From: CAZDET01 sp964504335
Lineage (GTDB): Bacteria > Bacteroidota > Bacteroidia > Chitinophagales > Saprospiraceae
Assembly (NCBI GenBank): GCA_964504335.1
Contig: CAZDET010000026.1
Location: 1-64,000, forward strand
Direction of reading: 5' to 3'
Length of the DNA: 64,000 bases
The notes beneath the pieces are model-generated. The model searched no databases, had not been told where the DNA came from, and saw only the letters and a list, made by a program, of their open reading frames with translations. Made by a program: the position numbers and the translations under genes. Position 1 is the first letter of the stretch; every line of letters begins with the position of its first letter. This document shows, piece by piece, positions 27,381-35,616 of the stretch.

Positions 27381-28447
27381 TTGCTGTAGAAGGTTTTAAA
27401 CTCGTGGATGTGGTTTTGTATGCCGAACCGGCGGGAAAAATTTTCTCTAAATGCTTTCGCTTTGTCTTTAAAGAACTCGATGTTGTTGATTTTTTCCACT
27501 AGTTGGTTCCCGATGTTGTCTTCCAGGCGAATAATGAATTCGGGAAGCTGTTCCAGGATTTCTTTATGGGCAGGGATATCGGAAGCGAACACGGGCGTCT
27601 CCGACAGAATCCCTTCCACCAGGGTATTTCCAAACGATTCATTGAAGGAAACAGAGACGACGGCAGAGGCGTCTTGATACATTTGTTGGTAGGAAGTAAG
27701 CACCCCGGTAAACTCGAAGCGATCTTGCAATCCCTGGCGGTTGATTTCTTCCTGCATCTCGGCTTTGAAACTGCCGTTGCCTACAAAGTAGATTTTGCAG
27801 TTGGGAATTTGCTCAAACAAGTGTTTGGACTCCTTGATGAGCCGCATCAGGTTTTTGTAATAAATGAGCCGGCCCACTACTACTATTTTGAACTCGTCTT
27901 GGAGGTCCTTCTTATCAAAGTCAAACTTCGAACACTCGAATCCGTTGTACACCACGCCAATTGTGGGTTTCCGGCTGACCTGCTCGAAAAACCGCCGTTT
28001 GCAGTAGTGCGAATTGGCGATAAACTGAATGTTCGACAGATCGCCCCGGAGCGCTAGGTTCCAAAACAGTTTTGACTTAAACTTATCGAATCGATCATTA
28101 GGCGTCCAGTAGCGGGTACCGTGAAAATGGTAGATAATGTTTTGAACGCCGGCCCGCTTGGCGATTTCCAGCAGTATGGGGCCACCGTTGAACAGGTGAA
28201 ATACCTGGTCTTGGTGTGCTTTGGCGTAATCGTAAAATTGGCGGTAGGTCTCAATCGTCGAGTTGCTGCCTTCCCTCAAGCTGACATTCGTATTGCCGCT
28301 CAGGATATTCTCCTTTACGACAGGGCGAAGGGAATAGAGCCTGAAGTCAAAGTCATCTGACAAATACTTGATGTAATTGAGCAGGGAGACCTCAATACCT
28401 CCTACCCCGAGGTTCCAGGTAACCAGATTAACCGTCTGCTTTCTCAT
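27377..28447 (-). CDS. Glycosyltransferase family 4
   Basis: The 356-residue protein shows the GT-B fold: an N-terminal domain with LGVGGIEVSLLNYIKYL (acceptor-binding loop), a nucleotide-sugar domain starting at KIVVVGRLIYYKNLMRLI near residue 190, and the ESFGNTLVEGI motif (EX7E) at about 262-272. It is the first gene of an operon whose next genes overlap by 4 nt each, and it starts at 28447 after a 244-nt intergenic region with two hairpins. It most likely adds a sugar to a lipid-linked or growing surface glycan. The donor and acceptor cannot be told from sequence. Confidence 0.87.
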   Translation of the reverse strand: MRKQTVNLVTWNLGVGGIEVSLLNYIKYLSDDFDFRLYSLRPVVKENILSGNTNVSLREGSNSTIETYRQFYDYAKAHQDQVFHLFNGGPILLEIAKRAGVQNIIYHFHGTRYWTPNDRFDKFKSKLFWNLALRGDLSNIQFIANSHYCKRRFFEQVSRKPTIGVVYNGFECSKFDFDKKDLQDEFKIVVVGRLIYYKNLMRLIKESKHLFEQIPNCKIYFVGNGSFKAEMQEEINRQGLQDRFEFTGVLTSYQQMYQDASAVVSVSFNESFGNTLVEGILSETPVFASDIPAHKEILEQLPEFIIRLEDNIGNQLVEKINNIEFFKDKAKAFRENFSRRFGIQNHIHEFKTFYSK

Positions 28448-28542
28448 AAATCGAGAACATATATTGTAAAAAAAGATACAGTGTTTGGAACTGTTCTAAC
28501 AACAGCTTGAGGGGGAAAGGGCTTGTGATAGACACCGCATTT

Positions 28543-28606
28543 AACTTGCTCTACGAGCAAGTTGGGGCCACCTGGAAAACCTGTACTAGCTGATTCTGCC
28601 AGGTGG
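28543..28606. other. Two adjacent hairpins upstream of the GT4 operon
   Basis: AACTTGCT (28543-28550) pairs with AGCAAGTT (28556-28563) around a 5-nt loop, and CCACCTGG (28568-28575) pairs with CCAGGTGG (28599-28606). They lie between tRNA-Gln and the GT4 gene and could be a terminator of the tRNA transcript or a structured leader. Outside them, 28448-28690 contains nothing else I recognise. Confidence 0.45.
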
Positions 28607-28691
28607 AAAATTACCTCTACAATGGCCCTTTACTGAGTGTTGTGCCTTGGATTCAGAAATATATATGTCAAGGCGTTGAGCGAGTATGTTG

Positions 28692-28762
28692 TAGACCCAC
28701 TAGGACTCGAACCTAGACTGACGGAACCAAAATCCGGAGTGCTACCATTACACCATGGGTCT
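28692..28762 (-). tRNA. tRNA-Gln (anticodon TTG)
   Basis: Read on the minus strand this is a 71-nt cloverleaf. The acceptor stem is AGACCCA/TGGGTCT, the D-arm GTGT..GCAC, the anticodon loop TTTTGGT with TTG at positions 34-36, and the T-arm CTAGG-TTCGAGT-CCTAG. There is one mismatch at 27:43 in the anticodon stem, and CCA is not encoded. The 5' end is at 28762. A promoter with TAnnTTTG is seen 16 nt upstream. Confidence 0.95.
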
Positions 28763-28778
28763 AAACGCTTTGGCGGTG

Positions 28779-28810
28779 CAAATATACAGCCTAAAAAACT
28801 AACCTACAAG
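28779..28810 (-). promoter_or_regulatory. Promoter of tRNA-Gln
   Basis: On the minus strand a TTG (complement of 28807-28809) is separated by exactly 20 nt from TATATTTG (complement of 28779-28786), the Bacteroidota consensus. Transcription would start about 10 nt before the mature tRNA. Confidence 0.6.
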
Positions 28811-29187
28811 TGCAACCACCAATATGTTTGGCACACGAGGTTAAACGGTAAAGGCTGGGGAAAAGTTGCTGATCGATGTTCTGATGTGTGATTTTCCAGT
28901 AGGGCGGGCTGATGCTGAGTAGGTGATCGTACAGCTTCTCTTTCATGTGGAGGTATTTTCTTAGCCCTTGCCTTTCTACGGTTACTGATAAATGATTGGC
29001 TATCAAGTTCTACTGGAGCGATTATTCCAGGTCTTTGAGGAGGGATTTGAAGCCGGAGACGATGTCGAAGAGTTCTTCGTCGATGGTGTTTTGGCGGATG
29101 CATGGATTTTGCAGTTCTTTCGTATTTTGGTTTTCCAGTGTATCCTTCAAGTGCGGCCCCTCAACAATACCGAACAACCAGACCATC
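28811..29187. other. Region without a recognisable gene
   Basis: Several short open frames on both strands overlap one another here without domain resemblance. A minus-strand frame ending at 29022 closes with DEELFDIVSGFKSLLKDLE, a helix-like tail that could be the last trace of a lost gene. Nothing is called. Confidence 0.4.
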
Positions 29188-29604
29188 ATGAAGCGCCACC
29201 CCCTGCTCGTTCCACTTTCTCGCGACCACCACTTTTTGCTCGTTTTGGGGCAAGTATTGCGGAATGATACGCCCAACTACAAGGGCATGCCGACCACGCC
29301 CGCCGGCAAGCGGGCCTACGCGCTGGAGCAATTCCGCACGCGGCTGGCGCCACACCTGGAGCAGGAGGAAAAATGGCTCTTCCCCATGGCGCAGACGCAG
29401 GGGCCGCCGCTGGAGGAAATGGTATTGCAACTGGAGGCGGAGCACCGCGCGATTCGGGATCGGTTTGAGTTGTTAGAGAGTTTACCGGAGGAGGATTTGT
29501 CATCACAACTGCACGAATTAGGGCTGCTGCTGATCCAGCACGTGCGCTTCGAGGAGCGGCAATTTTTTGAGTTGGTCCAGGCGGAGAATTTGCTAAATCA
29601 ATGA
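29188..29604 (+). CDS. Hemerythrin-like (HHE) cation-binding protein
   Basis: I choose the ATG at 29188 (MKRHPLLVPLSRDHHF) instead of the long frame at 28996, which adds a Cys/Ser-rich segment with no resemblance. The 138-residue four-helix protein has the expected iron ligands: the His-His pair at about 14-15 in SRDHHFLL, the HLEQEEKWLFP motif at about 56-66, EAEHRAIRDRF in the third helix and QHVRFEERQFFELV in the fourth. It would bind a diiron centre for oxygen or nitric-oxide sensing or storage. Its last codon overlaps the start of the next gene by 4 nt. Confidence 0.83.
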   Translation: MKRHPLLVPLSRDHHFLLVLGQVLRNDTPNYKGMPTTPAGKRAYALEQFRTRLAPHLEQEEKWLFPMAQTQGPPLEEMVLQLEAEHRAIRDRFELLESLPEEDLSSQLHELGLLLIQHVRFEERQFFELVQAENLLNQ

Positions 29605-30047
29605 CTTACCGCAGCTACTTTCGTCGAACGACCATTCGCTACGCGGCCATCGAAACGCTGCTGGTAGCGCTGTTGCTTACGATCGGCGATTATGTGAACG
29701 GTACTGCTTCGCTGCGTGGTTTCGGTATCTACGTAGGGTTGGGGCTACCCGTGTTTATTCTTACCAATTTCCTCTTCACCTGGCCCAAGCGCCTGTTTCT
29801 GCCTTCCGCGGGCACTGACTGGCTGGAGCGCCACCTCGGCCTGCTCGGCTACGATTTTCAGTTCGTGGAGGCCGATGTGCACTGGTACCGCCACCGCGAA
29901 ACAAAGGGCATCTACCCCGTTGCCAGCGACATCTCCTACGAGCGCATCGATAATACCCTCATCGTATGGGGTCCCCGCAAGATCATCCTGCGGCTGGAGG
30001 AGCGGTGGAAGCGGGAGTATTCTCGGCGGAGATGGCCGGATGTTTAA
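29601..30047 (+). CDS. Two-helix membrane protein of unknown function
   Basis: The 148-residue protein has two membrane segments (about 15-30, AAIETLLVALLLTIG, and 42-61, GIYVGLGLPVFILTNFLFTW) and a soluble C-terminal part with DISYERIDNTLIVWGPRKIIL, a strand-rich pattern like a membrane-proximal PH-type domain. It starts in the 4-nt overlap ATGA with the hemerythrin gene, so the two are co-translated. The function is unknown; a link to the diiron protein is inferred only from position. Confidence 0.65.
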   Translation: MTYRSYFRRTTIRYAAIETLLVALLLTIGDYVNGTASLRGFGIYVGLGLPVFILTNFLFTWPKRLFLPSAGTDWLERHLGLLGYDFQFVEADVHWYRHRETKGIYPVASDISYERIDNTLIVWGPRKIILRLEERWKREYSRRRWPDV

Positions 30048-30158
30048 TACTTTGGTCTTTTGGTACTTTAGGCGCTCTGGATGTGTACGCTCTATTGGGC
30101 TCTTGGTACCCTCGGCGCTTAGAACGTGTGCGCCCTTATGAACCAAAAGACCAAAGTA
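30048..30158. terminator. Convergent terminator region with long-range inverted repeat
   Basis: TACTTTGGTCTTTTGGT at 30048-30064 and ACCAAAAGACCAAAGTA at 30142-30158 are exact 17-bp reverse complements that fill the space from the base after one stop codon to the base before the other. They bracket a 77-nt loop rich in GCGC words. They probably end both convergent genes; the words are related to those at 1639-1714. Confidence 0.6.
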
Positions 30159-32612
30159 CTAACGAACCAACTCCACTTTCATCTTGGCAATGCGATCTTC
30201 CAGCTTTTCGCTGGAGAGCTTGCCGCGGAGGCGATCCACGATGATGGGGAAGGAAAAGGGGGTGGCGCGGCCGGGTTCACTGAGGATGACCCGCTGGCTA
30301 TTGATGCGGTTGAGGGCGGCACGGAGGCGGGCTTCTTCGAGCTGGAAGGTCATGACTTCTTCGTAGGCCTGGAGGAGGAGGAGGTTGTCGGCTTCGTAGT
30401 CGGAGAAGACGTCGAAGAAGAGCTGGCTGGAGGACTGGAGGTGGCGGCTCCGCTTTTCACGGCCGGGGAAGCCCTTGAAGACGAGTCCGGCGATGCCGGC
30501 GATATCGCGGAAGCGGCGGCGGGCCAGTTCGGCGGCGTTGATGCTGGCGCGGATGTCTTCGAGCAGGTGTTGGGTGCTGAAGACATCGGAGCCGAGGGCT
30601 TCTTCGATGGGAATCTCAATATCGCTGAGGAGTTCGAAGCCGTAGTCGTTCATGGCAATGCTGAAGGAGATGGGCTTGAACTGGCTCAGGCGGTAGGCGA
30701 GCAGCGAGCCCATACCCTCGTGCACGTAGCGACCCTCGAAGGGGTAAAACAGCAGGTGAAAGCCTTCGCGATCGTGGAAGTATTCGATGAGAAATTCGTC
30801 GGCGGCCGGCACGTAGCTGCGGGTTCGCTGCACCTCGACCAGAGGGCGGAGCGCGTCCAATTCTTCCGAATCGAAAATACCGGCCTCCAGCTTGGCCATT
30901 TGCTGGCGCAGGTACTCCGTGAGCTGGCCCGATAGCGGCATGCGGCCACCCTGCCAGCTGGGCACCTTTCCCTTTTTGGAGCGGCTTTTGCGCACCTGCA
31001 CCGTCATGCCTTTGATGCGGACCAGCTCGAGGCTGCGACCGGCAAACCAGAAGGTATCGCCGGGCTGGAGTTGGGCGATGAACCATTCCTCCAAGTGCCC
31101 GATGTACCCACCGGATACGTACTTGACCTGGAGGTCGGTATCGCTCACAATGGCCCCGATGCTGAGCCGGTGCATCGAGGCAGTGCGCCTGTTGTTGACC
31201 TTGTAGCGGCCGTCTTCCTCAATTTCCACCTTGTGGTACTCATCGTAGGCGCCCAGGCTGTTGCCGCCGGTGGTGATGAAATCGAGCAGCCACGCCCACT
31301 CTCGATCGGAGAGGCTTTCGTAGGAAAACGTACCGCGGATTTCCGGGAGGATGTGCTCCGGGAAGAAGCCCTTTGACACGGCCAGCGTGACCAGGTACTG
31401 GACCAATACATCGAAGGAGCGGATGTAGGGAATGCGGTCTTCCACCTGCCCGTCTTCGATGGCCCGACGCAGCGCCGCCCCCTCGATCAATTCGAGCGAG
31501 TGCGTGGGTACGAAGTGGATGCGGCTGAGCGCTCCCGGTTGGTGGCCACTGCGCCCGGCGCGTTGCATGAAACGGGCAACACCCTTGGGGCTGCCGATTT
31601 GAACGATGGTTTCTACCGGGCGAAAATCGACGCCCAGATCGAGACTCGCCGTGCAAACCACCGCCTTTAGAATACCCTGATGCAGGGCATCTTCCACCCA
31701 ATCGCGCAGCTCGCGCGAAATAGAACTGTGGTGCATGGCCATCGCTCCGGCCAGATCGGGCTCCGCTTCGAGAAGTCGCTGGTACCAAATTTCGCACTGC
31801 GCGCGGGTATTGGTGAAAATAAGCGTGGAGGTGCTATTTTGTATAATGGGCACCACCTTTTCGAGCAGCTTGATGCCCAGGTGGCCCGCCCAGGGGAAGG
31901 TCTCGATCTCGTCGGGGAGGACGGTGATGACTTCCAGCTCTTTTTGAATATCGGCCTTGACCAGGGTGAACGGCCGTTCGTCGAGTTGCTTGCCCAGCAG
32001 GATGCGGATAGACTCCTCCATGTTGCCGATGGTAGCGGAAATGCCCCAGGTTTTTAGCTCGGGCAGCAAGCCCCGCAGGCGGCTCAGGGCCAATTCCATC
32101 AGCACCCCCCGCTTGGAACCAACGAGCTCGTGCCATTCGTCTACTACCACGACTTTGAGGTGTCGGAAAAACTGCTCGTAATCCCTGGAGGCAATCAGTA
32201 GGTGCAAGCTTTCCGGCGTGGTAATGAGCAATTCGGGCGGGCGCTTGCGCTGCTTGGTGCGCTCGCTCGAGGGAGTGTCGCCAGAGCGGATGGCAATTTC
32301 CCATTGCAAGCCCAGGCCTTCTGCGGCGCGCTCGGCAGCGCCCTTAATTTCGCGCGTCAGTGCCCGGATGGGTGTAATCCAGATGGCCCGTAGGCCGTTG
32401 CGCTGGCGGTCGGGTTCGTCGGGATATTCGCGCAAGAATTCGAGGAAAATGGGCAGGAGCAAGGAGTAGGTCTTTCCGCTGCCGGTCGGGGCGTTGACCA
32501 GGCCATTGTCGCCGGCCAGATAGCGGTCCCAGGCTTGCTCCTGGAAGGGGAAGGGCTGCCAGCCGCGTTGGTGGAACCAGGCGGTTGCTCGTTCAATGTA
32601 CCGATTGCTCAA
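30159..32612 (-). CDS. Lhr-type DEXH-box helicase (ligase-associated DNA damage response type)
   Basis: The 817-residue protein has Walker A APTGSGKT at 41-48, the PxRAL motif IA at 81-85, TTPESLH motif Ib at about 131-137, Walker B DEWH at 158-161, SATIGN motif III at about 196, the motif V region VCTASLDLGVDFRP and motif VI QRAGRSGH. A long C-terminal region follows, as in Lhr-like helicases. In Bacteroidota the ligase-associated helicase usually lies with an ATP-dependent ligase and an exonuclease; here neither is adjacent, and the divergent neighbour is the NAD-dependent ligA. It probably unwinds DNA or DNA:RNA structures in repair. Confidence 0.88.
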   Translation of the reverse strand: MSNRYIERATAWFHQRGWQPFPFQEQAWDRYLAGDNGLVNAPTGSGKTYSLLLPIFLEFLREYPDEPDRQRNGLRAIWITPIRALTREIKGAAERAAEGLGLQWEIAIRSGDTPSSERTKQRKRPPELLITTPESLHLLIASRDYEQFFRHLKVVVVDEWHELVGSKRGVLMELALSRLRGLLPELKTWGISATIGNMEESIRILLGKQLDERPFTLVKADIQKELEVITVLPDEIETFPWAGHLGIKLLEKVVPIIQNSTSTLIFTNTRAQCEIWYQRLLEAEPDLAGAMAMHHSSISRELRDWVEDALHQGILKAVVCTASLDLGVDFRPVETIVQIGSPKGVARFMQRAGRSGHQPGALSRIHFVPTHSLELIEGAALRRAIEDGQVEDRIPYIRSFDVLVQYLVTLAVSKGFFPEHILPEIRGTFSYESLSDREWAWLLDFITTGGNSLGAYDEYHKVEIEEDGRYKVNNRRTASMHRLSIGAIVSDTDLQVKYVSGGYIGHLEEWFIAQLQPGDTFWFAGRSLELVRIKGMTVQVRKSRSKKGKVPSWQGGRMPLSGQLTEYLRQQMAKLEAGIFDSEELDALRPLVEVQRTRSYVPAADEFLIEYFHDREGFHLLFYPFEGRYVHEGMGSLLAYRLSQFKPISFSIAMNDYGFELLSDIEIPIEEALGSDVFSTQHLLEDIRASINAAELARRRFRDIAGIAGLVFKGFPGREKRSRHLQSSSQLFFDVFSDYEADNLLLLQAYEEVMTFQLEEARLRAALNRINSQRVILSEPGRATPFSFPIIVDRLRGKLSSEKLEDRIAKMKVELVR

Positions 32613-32691
32613 TGTGCTGATGTGCTGATTTCGTGTCTATTGGCAAATTGCCTTAGTGGCACATTGTTCAAATTGGCACATTGGCAAATTG
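32613..32691. repeat. Short repeated words (ATGTGCTGATG, GGCACATTG, GGCAAATTG)
   Basis: The sequence is built from near-repeats: ATGTGCTGATGTGCTGAT, then TTGGCAAATTGCC, GGCACATTG twice and GGCAAATTG. Similar words appear at 61315-61350 (GATGTGCCGATGTGC, then GATGTGCTAAT) and near 47005-47030. They probably arose by local slippage or belong to a dispersed intergenic family. Confidence 0.45.
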
Positions 32692-32892
32692 TCACATCGA
32701 TTCCCGATCCTGGTACCGATCCTCCTGCGAGTCGTAGAGGTCCTGGAGGTAATCGCGGGCATTGGAGCCGCCGACGGTGGCCTCTGCGGGAAGATGGTCA
32801 ATTACCTCGTGCCGGATGTTGAGCCGGTAGAGCAGGTCGCGGAGAAAAGCAGCTTCGCGTTCATCTTTGGGTTGTATCACAATGCTTTGCAT
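32692..32892 (-). CDS. Small acidic protein, antitoxin-like
   Basis: The 66-residue protein begins MQSIVIQPKDEREAAFLRDLLYRLNIRHEVI and ends in an acidic helix (QDLYDSQEDRYQDRESM). An N-terminal beta strand followed by helices resembles small Bacteroidota proteins placed next to toxin genes, but no toxin is adjacent: the neighbours are a helicase and ligA. Coding is suggested by good amino-acid pattern and a plausible start, but it is short and unconfirmed. Confidence 0.5.
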   Translation of the reverse strand: MQSIVIQPKDEREAAFLRDLLYRLNIRHEVIDHLPAEATVGGSNARDYLQDLYDSQEDRYQDRESM

Positions 32893-33106
32893 GAGAAAGC
32901 GTATTATCGATCTTTAGGTGAAACGTCCTTATTGCCAGAATGTTACGGTTTAGACGTAGCATTAGCATTACGGTAACAGGGGGGGTTAGTACTTTGGTTT
33001 TAAATCAAATACCGTGCCGGGGAGTTTCCGAGGGGGATGGAAATCCAGGAAAATCGGGATGGCATTCGATGAACTGCTTACTTTTGGGGCAAAAGGAACG
33101 CGCCGG

Positions 33107-35245
33107 ATGTACGATACAGCTACACAAAAACAACTTTTCGAGTTATCCAAGAACTATCTGGAGGGACGCGGGGCGGAAGCAATCGATACGCAACTAGCCG
33201 ATTTGCGGCGGTTAATCCAGTACCACGAGTGGCGCTACTACATCCAGAACGACCCGGTGCTGGCGGATTACGAGTACGATCAGTTGTTCAAGCAATTGGA
33301 GGCGCTGGAGGAGGCCCATCCGAAGTTGATTACCCCCGATTCGCCGACGCAGCGCGTGTCGTCCGATGCGGCATCGGAATTTCCGGAGGTGGCCCATTTG
33401 AGTCCGATGCTGTCGCTCGCGAACAGTTATAATGCGGAGGATTTACTGGAGTTCGATCAGCAGCTCCGCCGCCTGCTCAACCTGGACGCAGAGTCACCAA
33501 TTGCCTATGCGGTAGAGCCGAAGTTTGACGGGGGCAGTATCGCCGTCGTCTACGAAAACGATCAGCTCGTGCGCGCCGCCACGCGCGGCAACGGGCGGAC
33601 GGGCGAGGAAATGACCGCGAACGCCCGCGTCATCCGATCGATCCCGCTGCAGGCGGCCTTTTCTAAGCACGGCATTCACCAGGTCGAACTGCGCGGAGAG
33701 GTTATCATTCGCAAAGACCGATTTCAGAAAATGAACAAGGCGCGGGCGGAAGCCGGGCTGAATCTATTCGCCAACCCCAGGAATACGGCCACGGGTGGAC
33801 TGCGGATGAAAGACCCGAAGGAAGTGGCCGAGCGCAACCTGGAAGCCTTCATCTACACCCTCGGCTACACTACTGATACCGATGGGAATACCATCCGCGA
33901 CACCTTCGACAGCCACTACGAAAGCCTGGACGCCCTGGCGGCGCTGGGTTTCAAAATACCAAAGGCAGGGGTGGAACGCACCCGTTGCGACTCCATTCAG
34001 GAGGTCATCCAGTTTTGTACCGAATGGGAGGCCAGACGCGAGGCCTACCCCTACGAGATCGACGGGATGGTGATCAAGGTCGACGACCGGCAATTGCAGG
34101 AGCGGGCGGGCTATACCAGCCACCATCCGCGGTGGGCCATAGCCTACAAATTTGCGGCCAAGCAGGCTACCACCAAGTTGTTGGGGGTCGACTACCAGGT
34201 TGGTAAAATCGGCACCATCACCCCAGTAGCGAAGACCGAGCCGGTGGCGCTGGCGGGCGTCACCATTTCCAGCATCAGCTTGCACAATGAGGATTTCATT
34301 CGCGAAAAAGATATCCGCATCGGCGATCAGGTATTGGTGGAACGGGCCGGCGACGTGATCCCCTACATCGTCAAACCACTGACCGATCTGCGCGATGGCA
34401 GCGAGCAGGTTATCGAATGGCCCAAATACTGTCCCATCAATCAAACCGGTACGCCCGTCGAGCTGGTGCGCGCCGAGGGCGAAGCCGCCTGGCGCTGCCC
34501 GGTCTGCGCGTGTGGCACGCAAAACCGGGCCAAGCTTATCTTCCACGTCTCCAAGTCGGCGATGGATATCGAAGGCCTGGGCAAGGCCAATGTGGAGCGC
34601 TTCTACGAATTGGGCTGGCTCAAGACCATCGTCGATGTGTACCGCCTCGATTACGACAAGATCGCCGAGCTGGAGGGGTTCGGCCAAAAGTCGGCGGATA
34701 ACCTGCGCGCCAGCATCGAGCGGGCGAAGCAAAACCCGCTCTGGCGGCTGTTGCACAGTCTGAGCATTCACCACCTGGGGCAACGTGCGTCCAGGCTGCT
34801 GGCGGCCGAGGTGGAACACGTACTGGACTTGGCCGAGTGGACGGAGGAGCAATTCTTGCACATCAAAGACATTGGGCCCACGGTCGCCCGCAACGTGGCA
34901 GCCTATTTCAGCCAGGACCTCCACGTGGAGCAACTCCGCGAACTGGAAGCGCTGGGCGTCAACGTGCGCCCCACCGACGAAGACCGCCCCCGCATCTCCG
35001 CGGATTCGGGGCCGTTGGCCGGCAAAACGATTCTCTTCACCGGTACGCTCCAGCACCTGAGCCGAAAAGAGGCCCAGGAACGGGCGCAAGCTGCAGGGGC
35101 AAAGGTGGTAAGTGCCGTCAGCGGCAATCTGGATATCCTGGTAGTGGGAGAGAAGGCCGGCTCCAAATTGCGGAAGGCCGAAGCCGTTGGAACGATCGAA
35201 ATTTGGGACGAAGACCGCTTTCTAGAGTATATCGCTCAAATATAG
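33107..35245 (+). CDS. ligA: NAD-dependent DNA ligase LigA
   Basis: The ATG at 33107 (MYDTATQKQLFEL) is preferred to 33014 or 33059 because of AAAAGGAAC upstream and family fit; the product has 712 residues. Domain order: Ia with the HEWRYYIQNDPVLADYEYDQL motif, adenylation domain with Lys139 in EPKFDGGSIAVVYE (KxDG-type active site), OB fold, zinc-finger region, helix-hairpin-helix and a C-terminal BRCT domain (KTILFTGTLQHLSRKEAQ). The zinc finger is unusual: the first pair reads CPIN instead of CPxC and the second CPVCAC, so the Cys spacing differs from the normal CX2C...CX5C. It joins nicked DNA in replication and repair. Confidence 0.96.
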   Translation: MYDTATQKQLFELSKNYLEGRGAEAIDTQLADLRRLIQYHEWRYYIQNDPVLADYEYDQLFKQLEALEEAHPKLITPDSPTQRVSSDAASEFPEVAHLSPMLSLANSYNAEDLLEFDQQLRRLLNLDAESPIAYAVEPKFDGGSIAVVYENDQLVRAATRGNGRTGEEMTANARVIRSIPLQAAFSKHGIHQVELRGEVIIRKDRFQKMNKARAEAGLNLFANPRNTATGGLRMKDPKEVAERNLEAFIYTLGYTTDTDGNTIRDTFDSHYESLDALAALGFKIPKAGVERTRCDSIQEVIQFCTEWEARREAYPYEIDGMVIKVDDRQLQERAGYTSHHPRWAIAYKFAAKQATTKLLGVDYQVGKIGTITPVAKTEPVALAGVTISSISLHNEDFIREKDIRIGDQVLVERAGDVIPYIVKPLTDLRDGSEQVIEWPKYCPINQTGTPVELVRAEGEAAWRCPVCACGTQNRAKLIFHVSKSAMDIEGLGKANVERFYELGWLKTIVDVYRLDYDKIAELEGFGQKSADNLRASIERAKQNPLWRLLHSLSIHHLGQRASRLLAAEVEHVLDLAEWTEEQFLHIKDIGPTVARNVAAYFSQDLHVEQLRELEALGVNVRPTDEDRPRISADSGPLAGKTILFTGTLQHLSRKEAQERAQAAGAKVVSAVSGNLDILVVGEKAGSKLRKAEAVGTIEIWDEDRFLEYIAQI

Positions 35246-35616
35246 GGTCAGCCGAACCACTCCTACATTGGATACTGTTAAAGCCACGTAAAATGAGGCA
35301 TTTGACCGCTTTCACATTTTCATTTTTTTCGATTTTCCCATACTTTCACGGTCAGGAAAAGAGTTTTACTCTCAACCATTGTGCCTATCAAATCCTTTCT
35401 ACCCCAGCACAATTACAATCCACTCCCCAATCCTTCCCATTGAACGTATCTTCCTAATTCCGACCCCGGAACGAACCCCTAAGCAGTTCAAGTAATCAAA
35501 CTCGCATGCGTCCTTTTAGGACCCGTGTACCGGTGCATCGGTACCGGCCGTACCCCCTTAAGGTCGGCTACCGGTGTGCCCATATGGCAACAACTACAAA
35601 TTCATCCCACACCCTT
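35246..35616. other. Intergenic region before the first DUF5060 gene
   Basis: No gene is seen in these 371 bases. Around 35520-35580 the words ACCGGT, GGTACC and TACCGG recur several times. The in-frame extension to 35506 gives an Arg/Tyr/Pro-rich leader that does not look like protein, so it is left out. Confidence 0.45.

Noticed and set aside
28692..28762. Possible integration site of a mobile element at tRNA-Gln
   Set aside because: No direct repeat of the tRNA 3' end and no integrase are found within the window on either side.
28804..29103. Minus-strand open frame of 99 codons after tRNA-Gln
   Set aside because: Arg/Pro/His-rich composition without motif, overlapping other frames of equal quality; not supported.
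33764..35089. 441-codon open frame antisense to ligA
   Set aside because: The sense strand codes for an intact LigA with all motifs; the antisense product has no recognisable feature.
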